Source of the DNA: Streptomyces sp. JJ66
Lineage (GTDB): Bacteria > Actinomycetota > Actinomycetes > Streptomycetales > Streptomycetaceae
Assembly: GCF_019303495.1 (NCBI RefSeq)
Contig: NZ_JAEVFI010000008.1
Coordinates: 30,363 to 94,362 of the forward strand
Direction: 5' to 3'
DNA length: 64,000 bases
In this document: piece after piece, positions 1-8,837 of the stretch
How the letters are laid out: every line of letters starts with the position of its first letter
How positions within the stretch are numbered: position 1 is the first letter of the stretch
Notes under the pieces: model-generated
What the model saw: the letters and a program-made list of their open reading frames with translations, nothing else
What the model was told of the DNA's origin: nothing
Database searches by the model: none
Translations under genes and position numbers: made by a program

Positions 1-2
1 AC

Positions 3-683
3 CCCGGCGGACGCTGGCACCTGGACACCGGCCGCGCCCCCGGAGTCTCCCCGGAGTCCGCCGACGCCGTGGTGCTGGCGGTGCCGCAGGACCGGGCCGC
101 CGCCCTGCTGCCCACCGGCGCCCTGCCCGATGCGGGCCGCCTCGCCCGCATCGGCACCGCGCCGATCGTGGGCGTGCACGTCCTGTACGACCGCCCGGTG
201 CTGCGCCGCCCCTTCTTCGCCGCCCTCGGCAGCCCGGTGCAGTGGGTGTTCGACCGCACTCCCGCCTGCGGGCTCGCCCCGGACAGCGGCCAGTACCTCG
301 CCCTGTCCCAGTCCGCCGCGCACGCCGACATCGACGCCCCCGTCCGCGTCCTGCGCGAGCGCTACCTCCCCGCGCTGGCCCGGCTGCTGCCCGCCGCCCG
401 TACCGCCCGCGTCCGCGCGTTCTTCGTCACCCGCGAGCGGCACGCCACGTTCGCGCCCGGGCCGGGGGTCGAGCGCCTGCGGCCCGCCGCGCACACCAAC
501 GCACCGGGCATGTACCTTGCGGGCGCGTGGTGTGCCACCGGGTGGCCCGCGACGATGGAAGGCGCGGTCCGCAGTGGCCACGCCGCCGCGCGCGCGGCGC
601 TGGCCCGCCTCGGGCACCCGCCCGGCGACACCCCCTGGGAGTCGCCGTCAGGACGACCGCTGAACGCGAAGGAGACCCTGTGA
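3..683 (+). CDS. hpnE: HpnE, FAD-dependent hydroxysqualene oxidoreductase, C-terminal part
   Basis: The reading frame is already open at the window start, so only the last 226 residues are visible and the FAD-binding N-terminus lies to the left. The C-terminus has the usual HpnE/amine-oxidase ending (AGAWCATGWPATMEGAVRSG), the segment that closes over the flavin. HpnE acts in the HpnC-HpnD-HpnE route that makes squalene from farnesyl diphosphate for hopanoids. Its stop codon overlaps the GTG start of the polyprenyl synthase, so the two are co-transcribed and probably translationally coupled. The family assignment rests on the C-terminal motif and on this neighbour. A general phytoene-desaturase-type oxidoreductase is the alternative. 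Confidence 0.8.
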   Translation, partial: PGGRWHLDTGRAPGVSPESADAVVLAVPQDRAAALLPTGALPDAGRLARIGTAPIVGVHVLYDRPVLRRPFFAALGSPVQWVFDRTPACGLAPDSGQYLALSQSAAHADIDAPVRVLRERYLPALARLLPAARTARVRAFFVTRERHATFAPGPGVERLRPAAHTNAPGMYLAGAWCATGWPATMEGAVRSGHAAARAALARLGHPPGDTPWESPSGRPLNAKETL

Positions 684-1753
684 ACCCGGTGCAACCGGCC
701 CCCGCCGGCATCGACTCGGCCGCGGTGACCGCTCTGCTCACCCGCGGGCGCACGCTGCCGCAGCCCCTGCTCCGGGCCGCCGTGGCGCGCCTCGCGCCGC
801 CCATGGACACGGTCGCCGCCTACCACTTCGGCTGGATCGACGCCGAGGGCCGCCCCGCCGACGGCGACGGCGGCAAGGCCGTGCGTCCCGCCCTCGCCCT
901 GCTGTCCGCCGAAGCCGCCGGCGCCGGGCCCAAGACCGGTATCCCCGGCGCCGTCGCCGTCGAACTGGTACACAACTTCTCCCTCCTGCACGACGACCTC
1001 ATGGACGGCGACGAGCAGCGCCGCCACCGTGACACCGTGTGGAAGGTCCACGGGCCCGCACAGGCTGTCCTCGCCGGCGACGCGCTGTTCGCGCTGGCCG
1101 GGGAGATCCTGCTGGAACTCGGCACCGCCGACGCCGCCCGCGCCACCCGCCGCCTGACCCGTGCCACCCGCGCACTGATCGACGGCCAGGCGCAGGACAT
1201 CTCCTACGAGCACCGGGAACGGGTCACCGTCGAGGAGTGCCTGGAGATGGAGGGCAACAAGACCGGCGCGCTGCTGGCCTGCTCCGCCTCCATCGGCGCG
1301 GTGCTCGCGGGCGCCGACGACCCAACCGCCGACGCGCTGGGCGCCTACGGCCACCACCTGGGCCTGGCCTTCCAGGCCGTGGACGACCTGCTGGGCATCT
1401 GGGGCGACCCGCAGGCAACCGGCAAGCAGACCTGGAGCGACCTGCGCAAGCGCAAGAAGTCCCTGCCGGTCGTCGCCGCGCTCGGCGGCGGCGGCGCGGC
1501 GGCGCGGCAGCTCGGCGAGCTGCTGACGGCCGACGCGAAGAAGCCGCAGGCCGAGGTTGACGACTTCGACGAGGCGCAGTTCGCGACGCGGGCGGCGCTG
1601 ATCGAGGAGGCGGGCGGGCGCGACTGGACGGCGGCCGAGTCCCGCCGACAGCACGGGGCCGCGGTGCGCGCGGTCTCCACCGTCGCGATGCCGTCCGCGG
1701 TCCGCGCGCAGTTCCTCGCCCTGGCCGACTTCGTCGTGGACCGCCAGCGGTAG
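680..1753 (+). CDS. Polyprenyl (farnesyl/geranylgeranyl) diphosphate synthase of the hopanoid locus
   Basis: 357 residues. It carries the first aspartate-rich motif HDDLMD (Asp105 onward) and a second region VDDLLGIWGD (from about Asp235) in which the fifth position is Gly. Family members condense isopentenyl diphosphate with allylic diphosphates in the cytosol; here the product probably feeds squalene synthesis. The GTG start at 680 overlaps the hpnE stop (GTGA) and follows an AAGGAG ribosome site. In Streptomyces hopanoid loci this gene is normally followed by squalene-hopene cyclase, but here a phosphatase on the other strand follows. Chain length of the product cannot be read from the sequence. 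Confidence 0.88.
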   Translation: MNPVQPAPAGIDSAAVTALLTRGRTLPQPLLRAAVARLAPPMDTVAAYHFGWIDAEGRPADGDGGKAVRPALALLSAEAAGAGPKTGIPGAVAVELVHNFSLLHDDLMDGDEQRRHRDTVWKVHGPAQAVLAGDALFALAGEILLELGTADAARATRRLTRATRALIDGQAQDISYEHRERVTVEECLEMEGNKTGALLACSASIGAVLAGADDPTADALGAYGHHLGLAFQAVDDLLGIWGDPQATGKQTWSDLRKRKKSLPVVAALGGGGAAARQLGELLTADAKKPQAEVDDFDEAQFATRAALIEEAGGRDWTAAESRRQHGAAVRAVSTVAMPSAVRAQFLALADFVVDRQR

Positions 1754-1830
1754 CCCCCGCCCCTCCCCGGCCTCCGGCCCCTTTGGCAGTCCTGCCGCCC
1801 AGGGTGCTGGGGAGGCCAGGGGCTCAGGGG

Positions 1831-2637
1831 CTAGGCCAGGAAGCGGTCGCGGAGGGCCCCGCGCAGGGGGTCGGTCAGGCCCAGGCCCCGGGACAGGTAG
1901 GTGTCCACGTCGCCCCAGACGTCGGCGATCGTCGCGTACGCCGTGGCCAGGTACACCGGCCGCGCGTCGAAGAACGGCGCCAGCAGTTCCCGCACCTCGG
2001 GGTCGATCCCCTTGCGGTCCTCCGCCTCCAGCGCACCGTCCCCGCGGTGCACCTCGTAGCGGCGGTGCGGGGCGTTGGAGAGCAGATAGTCCGCTTCAAT
2101 GGCCTCCTGCTCCACGCCCAGCGCCAGCAGGGTGATCGCGACGGACAGGCCCGCGCGGTCCTTGCCCGCCGCGCAGTGCATCAGCACGGGCACGCTGCCC
2201 TCGGCCAGCTCGCGCAGGACCCGGCCGTGCTCAGCGGTGCGGGTGCGCACGATGTCGGCGTAGCTCTCCTGCATGCGCGCCACCGCGCGCCCGTCGGCCA
2301 GCTCCTCGCGCAGCACCGCCACCTCGCCGTCGCGCACAAGCTTCCAGAACTCCACCCCGTGGGCCGGGTCGGTCAGCGGCATGTTGACGTTCCGCACGCC
2401 GGGCAGGGCGACGTCCGTGCCGTCCAGGGCGATGTCGGCGTCGTTGCGGAAGTCGTAGACCGTGTGCAGGCCGAGTCGGGTGAGGAAGGCCGCGTCCTGG
2501 TCGGTGGCGCGGGCCAGGTGGCCGCTGCGGAACAGCATGCCCTGGCGCACCCGGCGCCCGTCCGTGGTCGGCAGGCCGCCGAGATCACGGAAGTTGCGTA
2601 CCCCGGCGAGCACGGGCTCCACGGCTTCGGACGTCAC
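1831..2637 (-). CDS. Tyrosine/dual-specificity protein phosphatase (Y_phosphatase3 type)
   Basis: 268 residues. The N-terminus NFRDLGGLPTTDGRRV and the signature HCAAGKDRAG (catalytic Cys155, phosphate-loop Arg161) are typical of the bacterial PTP family related to Mycobacterium PtpB. That family dephosphorylates phosphotyrosine and sometimes phosphoinositides. No signal peptide or membrane segment is seen, so it is probably cytosolic. The GTG start at 2637 is chosen because GAGGAG lies 6 bases upstream. It is divergent from the AlkB-like gene and convergent with the polyprenyl synthase. The physiological substrate is unknown. Confidence 0.88.
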   Translation of the reverse strand: MTSEAVEPVLAGVRNFRDLGGLPTTDGRRVRQGMLFRSGHLARATDQDAAFLTRLGLHTVYDFRNDADIALDGTDVALPGVRNVNMPLTDPAHGVEFWKLVRDGEVAVLREELADGRAVARMQESYADIVRTRTAEHGRVLRELAEGSVPVLMHCAAGKDRAGLSVAITLLALGVEQEAIEADYLLSNAPHRRYEVHRGDGALEAEDRKGIDPEVRELLAPFFDARPVYLATAYATIADVWGDVDTYLSRGLGLTDPLRGALRDRFLA

Positions 2638-2752
2638 GGGCGGCTCCTCACACGAAGGCGGGCACAGATGATCACACTGAACGGCGTACCTTCCCGACGA
2701 TACGACAGCGGTTACCCGGCAGTCAGCCAGCCGGGGTGCCTACGCTGGCCGG

Positions 2753-3436
2753 GTGAGCGCCGAACTCTTCCCGCGCCCCGCCGCCGGGGTGGCGCCCGGG
2801 GCCGTCCACCTGCCCGGATGGCTCGGGGCGGACGCCCAGCGCGAGCTGCTGGCCGCCTGCCGGGAGTGGGCACAACCGCCGGCCGGGCTGCGCACGGTGC
2901 GCATGCCGCGTGGCGGGCGGATGTCGGTGCGCCAGCTCAGCCTCGGCTGGCACTGGTACCCCTATGGCTACGCCCGCACCGTCGTGGACGGCGACGGAGC
3001 TCCGGTCAAGCCGTTCCCCACCTGGCTGGGTCAGTGGGCCAGGGACGCGGTGCGCGCGGCTCGCGGGGTGGACGACGCCCTGGGGGCCGCCGGGGACATC
3101 GCCGGCACCGCCGGCAGCACGGATATCGCGTACGACATCGCGCTGGTCAACTTCTACGACGAGCACGCGAGGATGGGCCCGCACCGCGACAGCGACGAGC
3201 GCTCTGGGGCGCCCGTGGTCTCCTTCAGCCTCGGCGACAGCTGTGTCTTCCGGTTCGGTACCGCCGAAAGCCGCGGGCGGCCCTGGACGGACGTGGAACT
3301 CGCCGGGGGTGACGCCTTCGTCTTCGGCGGACCGGCGCGCTACGCCTACCACGGAGTGCCGCGCACCCGGCCCGGCACCGCACCGCCCTGGCTGGGGCTG
3401 CGGGGGCGGGTGAACGTGACGGTCCGCGAGCGGTGA
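2753..3436 (+). CDS. AlkB-like Fe(II)/2-oxoglutarate dioxygenase
   Basis: 227 residues. The iron-binding set is visible: His144-x-Asp146 (GPHRDSDE) and His200 (YAYHGVPR), followed by arginines in RGRVNVTVRER that would bind 2-oxoglutarate. The order and the NFYDEHARMGPHRDSDE context match AlkB-type DNA/RNA demethylases, which remove alkyl groups from bases. The GTG at 2753 is the first start after the divergent promoter region. Its 3' end shares a hairpin with the converging GGDEF-EAL gene. Repair of alkylated DNA is the likely role by family; the substrate is not proven. Confidence 0.88.
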   Translation: MSAELFPRPAAGVAPGAVHLPGWLGADAQRELLAACREWAQPPAGLRTVRMPRGGRMSVRQLSLGWHWYPYGYARTVVDGDGAPVKPFPTWLGQWARDAVRAARGVDDALGAAGDIAGTAGSTDIAYDIALVNFYDEHARMGPHRDSDERSGAPVVSFSLGDSCVFRFGTAESRGRPWTDVELAGGDAFVFGGPARYAYHGVPRTRPGTAPPWLGLRGRVNVTVRER

Positions 3437-3450
3437 CGGCACTCGCGGAC
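3422..3450. terminator. Bidirectional hairpin terminator
   Basis: A perfect 9-bp inverted repeat (GTCCGCGAG / CTCGCGGAC) with an 11-base loop spans the AlkB-like stop codon and ends 3 bases before the stop of the converging GGDEF-EAL gene. It has no T-tract, as is usual in Streptomyces. The placement between two converging genes suggests it serves both. Confidence 0.6.
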
Positions 3451-3452
3451 GG

Positions 3453-5639
3453 CTAGCGCACGGCGGCCAGCGGCAACTCCACCGCCATGTGCTCCGGGGG
3501 GCCGGGGCGGGCGTAGAACCAGCCCTGCGCCGAGTCGCAGCCCAGCGCCCGCAGGTGCTCGGCCTGCGCCGCCGTCTCCACACCCTCGACCGTCACCGAC
3601 AGGTCCAGCACGTGGGCCAGCGAGACGATACCCTCGACGATCTTGAGATCGACCGGGTCCGCCGGATGCTGCTGGAGGCCACGGGTGAAGGAACGGTCCA
3701 GCTTCAGCGTGCTGGCCGGGAGCCGGCGCAGGCTGGCCAGGTTGGAGTAGCCGGTGCCGAAGTCGTCCAGCGCGATGCCCACGCCCAGCTCCGCGAGCTG
3801 CCGCAGCGGCTTCAGCTCGGCGTCGTCGGCCCGGATCATCGCGGACTCGGTCACCTCCAGGCACAGCGAGTGCGGCGGCAGCCCGGCGTTCCGCAGCACC
3901 GCCACGGTGTCCGCCACCAGGTCCGGGTGGCTCAGCTGACGCGGCGAGAGGTTGACGTTGACGCGCAGCGGGCGGGCGCCGCCGATACCGCGCACCTGCC
4001 ACTCGCACGCCTGCCGCACCGCCTCCTGCAGCACCCAGCGGCCCAGCGGCACGATCAGCCCGGTGTGCTCGGCCAGCGGAATGAACCGGTCCGGCCCCAG
4101 CACGCCGTGCCGCGGATGATCCCAGCGCACCAGCGCCTCCGCGCCCTCCACGCTGCCGTCGCTCATCCGCACCAGCGGCTGGTACTCGATGAAGAACTCA
4201 TGCCCCTCCAGCGCGGCGGGCAGCCGGTTGGTGAGGCTGTGACGGCTGATGACCCGCGCGTCGGCGTCCGGGTCGGCCAGCTCGTAGCGGTTGCCGCCCT
4301 GCGCCTTCGCCCGGTACATGGTGATGTCCGCGCTGCGCAGCACCTCCGCCGCCGTCCGCTCGCCCGCCGGACCGTCCACGATGCCGATGCTCGCGCGCAC
4401 CGGCAGCTCGCGGCCGTCCACCAGTACCGGCGTGGACAGCGCCTCCAGGGCCCGCTCGGCCAGGTCGGTGACGTCTCGCGAGCAGGAAGGGTCGGTGACC
4501 AGGGCCACGAACTCGTCACCCCCGATACGGGCGATGAGCTGGCCGGAACCGTTGACACACCCCTGCAGCCGCTCGGCGACGGCCACCAGCAGCTGGTCGC
4601 CCACCGCGTGGCCCAGACTGTCGTTGACCGTCTTGAAGCCGTCCAGATCCAGGTAGCACAGCCCGAAACGGGTCTCGGCGCCCCGGGCGAGTGCCTGCTC
4701 CAGCCGTTCGAAGAACAGGGTGCGGTTGGGCAGGTCGGTCAGCGCGTCGTGGGTCGCCTCGTACCGCAGCCGCAGGTGCAGCAGGCGGCGCTCGGTGATG
4801 TCCTCCATCAGCGCCAGCATGTAGCGCGGGGTGCCGTCCGGATCGCGGAGCAGCGACACCGTCAGGTGCGTCCACAGCACCGTGCCGTCGGGGCGGTGAT
4901 AGGGCTTCTCGGTGCGGAAGTGCTCCCGCTCGCCGCGCACCAGCTCGTCGTACATGCGCCACACCGACGGGCCGTCGTCCGGGTGCACCCAGCTGGTGAC
5001 CTTGCGGGCCCGGAGCTGCTGCTCGCAGTCCCCGAACATCGTGTACAAGGCCGAGTTCGTCTCCAGCACCGTGCCGTCGAGTGCCGCGATGCCGATGCCG
5101 ATCGTCGCGCCCTCGAACACCGCGCGGAACCGCGTCTCGCTCTCGTGCAGCGCCCGCTCGATCTCCGCCTGCGCGGCCAGTGCCGCCCGCGACAGTGACT
5201 CCTGCTCCGCCCGCGTGCGCTCCTGCAGGGCCCGCGCGAAGCCCGCCGCGATCGCGTGCTGCAACCGGGCACAGCGGGCGCGGCCCTCCTCCGGCGGCAG
5301 CTCGGAGGGGTCCGCGCAGTACAGCAGCAGGTACGCGTCGACGACGCCGAGGATCTGCGGCAGCGCCTCGGGCGCCGTGCAGTGCGCGGCGACCAGCGCC
5401 GTGCCCACCGCGCGGGCCGGCCCGGGGTCGAAGGGCCGGGCGTGCAGCGTGGAGCCGAGAAGTTCGGCGAGCGGTACCAGATGCTCCTCGAACTCCGCCC
5501 GCGTCATGCACGTCGCCGTGGTCGGGTAGACCGCCCGGCTCCAGATCGTCGCGAAGCGCCGCAGCCCGTCGGGGTGCGGGCCGGAACCGGCCGGGCGGGG
5601 CGAACCCGGCCCGGCCGTATCCTTCGGACCTGTGTTCAC
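3453..5639 (-). CDS. PAS-GGDEF-EAL cyclic di-GMP turnover protein
   Basis: 728 residues. The order is: a helical N-terminal region of about 160 residues, a PAS/PAC sensor (about 165-290), GGDEF with intact GGDEF at 373-377, then EAL with E501-A502-L503 and the DDFGTGYSNL loop. Both active sites look complete, so it could make and degrade c-di-GMP. The RxxD inhibitory site expected five residues before GGDEF is missing (GSGQ there). No membrane segment is seen. The composition resembles the Streptomyces developmental proteins CdgA, CdgF and RmdA; which one is orthologous cannot be decided here. The GTG start overlaps the stop of the upstream methyltransferase (GTGA), implying coupled translation. 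Confidence 0.92.
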   Translation of the reverse strand: MNTGPKDTAGPGSPRPAGSGPHPDGLRRFATIWSRAVYPTTATCMTRAEFEEHLVPLAELLGSTLHARPFDPGPARAVGTALVAAHCTAPEALPQILGVVDAYLLLYCADPSELPPEEGRARCARLQHAIAAGFARALQERTRAEQESLSRAALAAQAEIERALHESETRFRAVFEGATIGIGIAALDGTVLETNSALYTMFGDCEQQLRARKVTSWVHPDDGPSVWRMYDELVRGEREHFRTEKPYHRPDGTVLWTHLTVSLLRDPDGTPRYMLALMEDITERRLLHLRLRYEATHDALTDLPNRTLFFERLEQALARGAETRFGLCYLDLDGFKTVNDSLGHAVGDQLLVAVAERLQGCVNGSGQLIARIGGDEFVALVTDPSCSRDVTDLAERALEALSTPVLVDGRELPVRASIGIVDGPAGERTAAEVLRSADITMYRAKAQGGNRYELADPDADARVISRHSLTNRLPAALEGHEFFIEYQPLVRMSDGSVEGAEALVRWDHPRHGVLGPDRFIPLAEHTGLIVPLGRWVLQEAVRQACEWQVRGIGGARPLRVNVNLSPRQLSHPDLVADTVAVLRNAGLPPHSLCLEVTESAMIRADDAELKPLRQLAELGVGIALDDFGTGYSNLASLRRLPASTLKLDRSFTRGLQQHPADPVDLKIVEGIVSLAHVLDLSVTVEGVETAAQAEHLRALGCDSAQGWFYARPGPPEHMAVELPLAAVR

Positions 5640-6448
5640 GCTTTGCGTCCCACTCCGCCGAACCCGGTGAACACCACCGGGTCCTCCTGGTCGACTGGGC
5701 CGTCCGGACGCCAGTTCGGCATCGAGACCAGGCCGGGCTCCACCAGCTCGAACCCGTCGAAGAACGCCAGCACCTCGGCGCGCGAGCGCATCAGCAGGCG
5801 CGAGCCCACACTGCGGTACACGTCGGAGACCTCCCGCCCCTGCTCGGTGCTGTGCGGCCCGCCCTCGGTGGAGGCGTGCGTGAGGATCAGCAGCGAACCC
5901 GGCGCGAGCCGGTCCCGCAGCGCGGCCAGCGCCTTGCCGGGCTCCTCCTCGTCCTTGATGAAGTGCAGCAGCGCCACCAGTAGCAGGGCGACGGGACGCT
6001 CCAGGTCCAGCAGGCGCTCCACCGGCTCGCTGGCCAGCAGCGCCTGTGGGTCCCGGAAGTCGGCCGCGACCACGCCGGTGTTCGCGTTGCCTTCCAGTAC
6101 CGCGCGGCTGTGCGCCACCGCCACCGGGTCGTTGTCCGCGTACACCACGCGGGCGTCGGGCGCCGCCGCCTGCGCCACCTCGTGCGCGTTGCCGAACGTG
6201 GGTATGCCGGAGCCGATGTCGAGGAACTGGGTGATGCCCTCGTCCACGGCGTAGCGCACGGCGCGGCGCATGAAGGCGCGGTTGGCCTGCATCACCTTGG
6301 GCAGCCCGGGGAACACCTCGATCGCCCGGCGCGCGGCCTCCCGGTCAACCTCGAAGTTGTGGGAGCCGCCCAGGTAGTAGTCGTAGATCCGGGACACGCT
6401 CGGCTGAGACAGGTCGATGCCCTGCGGGGCCCAGGAGGGACGTTCCAT
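5636..6448 (-). CDS. DUF574-family SAM-dependent methyltransferase (PF04672)
   Basis: 270 residues from the ATG at 6448, chosen because GAGGAG lies 6 bases upstream; an upstream in-frame GTG has no such site. The motifs GIDLSQPSVSRIYDYYLGG and FLDIGSGIPTFGN are diagnostic of this actinobacterial S-adenosylmethionine-binding family, which is highly multiplied in Streptomyces and has no firmly established substrate. It is the first gene of a two-gene operon with the c-di-GMP protein (GTGA overlap), an unusual pairing that suggests a regulatory or signalling role. Confidence 0.9.
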   Translation of the reverse strand: MERPSWAPQGIDLSQPSVSRIYDYYLGGSHNFEVDREAARRAIEVFPGLPKVMQANRAFMRRAVRYAVDEGITQFLDIGSGIPTFGNAHEVAQAAAPDARVVYADNDPVAVAHSRAVLEGNANTGVVAADFRDPQALLASEPVERLLDLERPVALLLVALLHFIKDEEEPGKALAALRDRLAPGSLLILTHASTEGGPHSTEQGREVSDVYRSVGSRLLMRSRAEVLAFFDGFELVEPGLVSMPNWRPDGPVDQEDPVVFTGFGGVGRKA

Positions 6449-6641
6449 CAAAGACTCCTCATCACGGTGCACGATCGTCGGCGTATTGACGTTCGAGGGA
6501 TGAGGCTACTGACCTGAGGTGCGTGGGAGTAAGGAAACGGAGACTCAATCTCCCGATACTGTCCTAATGTTGAGGGTTATGCCCGGTTCGTGGGGGCGGA
6601 ATCCTCAGCCGGTGCGCCGACCTCCGGCCTCCTGAGCGCCT

Positions 6642-6666
6642 GTTTCCCGCCCCGGTGCGCGGGTAC
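6642..6666 (+). promoter_or_regulatory. Sigma-B-type promoter of the ChaB/Rho_N gene
   Basis: GTTT at 6642-6645, a 15-base spacer, then GGGTAC at 6661-6666. This matches the Streptomyces sigma-B stress promoter pattern (GNNT-N14-16-GGGTA). It lies 34 bases before the start codon of the gene it would serve. Confidence 0.65.
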
Positions 6667-6699
6667 CCGCCGTTCGAACACCACGGGAGGTGAGCATCC

Positions 6700-7101
6700 G
6701 TGCCCGGACGCCAGGAACTGCCCTCGACCCTGCGCCGTTCCCCGCAGGGCGCGCAGCGCACGTGGGTCAAGGCACACGACTCGGCCGTCGAGACTTACGG
6801 CGAGGGCGAACGCGCGCACCGCGTCGCGTTCAGCGCCCTCAAGCACAGCTACGAGAAGGTAGGCGACCACTGGGAGCGCAAGGAGGGCGGCCGCAGGGGC
6901 CCCTCCGACCCCAGGGCCGCGCGGCCCCGCCAGCAGGGCGGGCGCAGCGGTCAGGGCGTTGACGAGAGCGCGAGCAAGCGGCATCTGTACGAGATCGCCC
7001 AGCGGCTCGACATCCCCGGCCGCTCAGCCATGACGAAGGGTGAGCTGCTGAGCGCGATCCGCAAGGCGAACCGCTCAGTCACGCGCAAGGCGCGGGAATA
7101 G
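6700..7101 (+). CDS. ChaB family protein with C-terminal Rho_N/SAP-like domain
   Basis: 133 residues. Residues 1-60 match ChaB (RSPQGAQRTWVKAHDSAVE, GDHWERK), named for an E. coli protein linked to cation transport. A low-complexity linker follows, and the last 45 residues (SKRHLYEIAQRLDIPGRSAM) form a Rho N-terminal/SAP-like helical domain that commonly binds nucleic acid. The GTG at 6700 follows GGAGGTGAG by 5 bases. The upstream sigma-B-type promoter suggests osmotic or general stress control. The molecular function of this Streptomyces architecture is not established. Confidence 0.85.
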   Translation: MPGRQELPSTLRRSPQGAQRTWVKAHDSAVETYGEGERAHRVAFSALKHSYEKVGDHWERKEGGRRGPSDPRAARPRQQGGRSGQGVDESASKRHLYEIAQRLDIPGRSAMTKGELLSAIRKANRSVTRKARE

Positions 7102-7451
7102 CTCAGCCCGACCGTCCCACGCTCCGCCGCGCCTCTCCTCTCTGTGCCAGCCAGCGAGGTCTGGCCGTGCGGCGAGGCCGGAGGCGACACGCAGCCCACG
7201 GCCACCCGGCTGGGTACGCTGTGCCCAGCGGCCGGACTGCCGTGCGTCGGCAGCGCGGACCGTCTGGGGCGGGGCCTCGGCCGGGTAGCCGCGCGAGGCA
7301 CGGGACAGGCCAGCCGGACCGCCGAACCCCCTGGCCCGCCGCAGCTCGCGCACTGGCGCCACGAAGTGGCTTCTTGCGCCGTCCGAGCCCCGCCACGGGA
7401 GCGAGGGGATGTTCATGTGTAGGTTCCCGGCCGGGGGATCACTCGCCGGGT
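7102..7451. other. Intergenic stretch, nothing recognised
   Basis: About 350 bases between the ChaB gene and the DUF6480 gene. Short open frames on both strands have arginine/proline-rich compositions typical of chance frames in GC-rich DNA. No clear promoter, RNA or repeat was found. The promoter of the downstream gene must lie here but has no good match. Confidence 0.4.
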
Positions 7452-7697
7452 ATGAACGACAAGAACGTCTTGCCGCCGGACCCTGCCGACCGGGAGCCGA
7501 AGCGCTCTGTGGGCCGCCCGTCCGGGAGCGGGGTGCCGCCGGGCGAAACGCCGCCCGCTGAGGGCTCCACCCTGGATGCCGGGCCCGAGGAGACCTACAA
7601 CCCGACCACGGGCTGGGCCCGTGGTCCGCTGATCGTGATCGCGCTCATCGTCGTCGTCTTCGTGGGCTACTTCGTCGCCCGCCTCTTTGCGACCTGA
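7452..7697 (+). CDS. DUF6480-like small membrane protein
   Basis: 81 residues. The proline-rich N-terminal half contains the block GVPPGETPPAEGST and NPTTGWARGP, followed by one hydrophobic segment (PLIVIALIVVVFVGYFVA). This is the pattern of the short Streptomyces DUF6480 proteins, with a single transmembrane helix and a cytosolic or periplasmic tail. The ATG at 7452 begins exactly at the conserved part; the ribosome site is weak. It sits among other small stress-type genes. Function unknown. Confidence 0.72.
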   Translation: MNDKNVLPPDPADREPKRSVGRPSGSGVPPGETPPAEGSTLDAGPEETYNPTTGWARGPLIVIALIVVVFVGYFVARLFAT

Positions 7698-7751
7698 GCC
7701 GTTCGAGCCGTCCCCGGTGCCTCCAGCGTTCCCAGGCCCCGGGTGGTGCTC

Positions 7752-8837
7752 CTACTCGCGGCCCTTGACCGAAGTGGCGAACTCGCGCAGGCGGCCGCCC
7801 GCGCGGTGCGGACGCAACGGCGGCGTGGGCAGACCCGCGCCCGCGCGCAGCGCGCGGAGGAACTCGGCGAGGATCTGGGGGCCGGAGCGGCGCGGGGCCC
7901 AGTCCAGCTCCTCGCGGGCCCGCGAGGTGTCCATCAACGGCAGCCGCAGGAACGCGTCGAAGAGGTACGGCGACGCGGGTACCGCCCGCAGGCGCCAGGC
8001 CGCCCAGAGCGCGCCGCGCAGCGGGGCCGGGGGAAGCCGCACCGGGCGGGCGCCCAGCACATCCCCCAGCACCCGGGCGTCGATCGGCGGTTCGGCGGCC
8101 AGGTTGAACGCGCCGGAGACGTCCCGCAGCACCGCGCGGGTGAACGCGGTCGCCGCGTCGTCGGTGTGCAGCACCTGGAACCGCATCCCGGGCACGTCCG
8201 GCAGCACCGGCACCACACCGGGCCGCACCAGACGGTGGGGCAGGAACGGACCCATGAACAGGCGCCGCTGCTCCATCGCGGAGCTCTCCTTGAACATGAA
8301 CGCGGGCCGCATGCGTGTCACCCGGATGCCGGGGTGCTCGCGTTCGAAGGCGTCGAGCAGGCGCTCCACGTACGCCTTCTCGCGGGTGTACGCGGCCTGG
8401 GGCCAGCCGTGCGTGGGCCAGGACTCGTCCGCCCGCTCGGCCTTGCCGGGGTCCGGCCAGGGCGAGTACGCGCCCACCGACGAGGAGTACACCAGCGCCG
8501 GGACGCCCGCCGTGGCCATCGCGCGCAGCACCCGCTCGGTGCCGACGACGTTGGTGCGCCAGGTGGTGGCGGGGGAGTGGGTGGGCTGGATCAGCCAGGC
8601 GAGGTGGATGACGGCGTCCGCGCCCTGGAGCAGCCCGGTCAGCCCGGCCTCGGCGTCCTCCGTACCGAGGTCCACGCTCGCCCACCGCACCTTGCTCGGC
8701 GTCCACTGCGGAACGCGCCGCGCCAGGCCCAGCACCGAGGCCACACCCGGTTCGGCCGCGAGGGCGCCGAGCACGCTCGTGCCGACGTTGCCGCTTGCGC
8801 CGGTCACCACCACCCGCAGTCCGTCGCTGTCGCTCAC
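7752..8837 (-). CDS. NAD-dependent epimerase/dehydratase (extended SDR)
   Basis: 361 residues from the GTG at 8837, which follows AAGGGGG; the frame stays open upstream but without a ribosome site. The N-terminal Rossmann motif VVVTGASGNVG binds NAD(P). The catalytic pattern is SSSVGAYSP followed by YTREK (Tyr-x3-Lys). Family members act on nucleotide sugars or other ketone/alcohol substrates; which one cannot be read here. It is convergent with the DUF6480-like gene and divergent from the DUF6343-like gene. Confidence 0.85.
   Translation of the reverse strand: MSDSDGLRVVVTGASGNVGTSVLGALAAEPGVASVLGLARRVPQWTPSKVRWASVDLGTEDAEAGLTGLLQGADAVIHLAWLIQPTHSPATTWRTNVVGTERVLRAMATAGVPALVYSSSVGAYSPWPDPGKAERADESWPTHGWPQAAYTREKAYVERLLDAFEREHPGIRVTRMRPAFMFKESSAMEQRRLFMGPFLPHRLVRPGVVPVLPDVPGMRFQVLHTDDAATAFTRAVLRDVSGAFNLAAEPPIDARVLGDVLGARPVRLPPAPLRGALWAAWRLRAVPASPYLFDAFLRLPLMDTSRAREELDWAPRRSGPQILAEFLRALRAGAGLPTPPLRPHRAGGRLREFATSVKGRE

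Noticed and set aside
242..679. N-terminal extension of the polyprenyl synthase into hpnE
   Set aside because: The extension is Arg/Pro/Ala-only sequence in the wrong frame of hpnE; the GTG at 680 has a ribosome site and family-like start.
1764..1815. Terminator between the polyprenyl synthase and phosphatase genes
   Set aside because: CCTCCCC and GGGGAGG can pair but are about 40 bases apart with no stable inner stem.
7144..7422. Small plus-strand frame between the ChaB and DUF6480 genes
   Set aside because: Composition is Ala/Gly/Pro/Arg-rich without a ribosome site; an equally long frame exists on the other strand.
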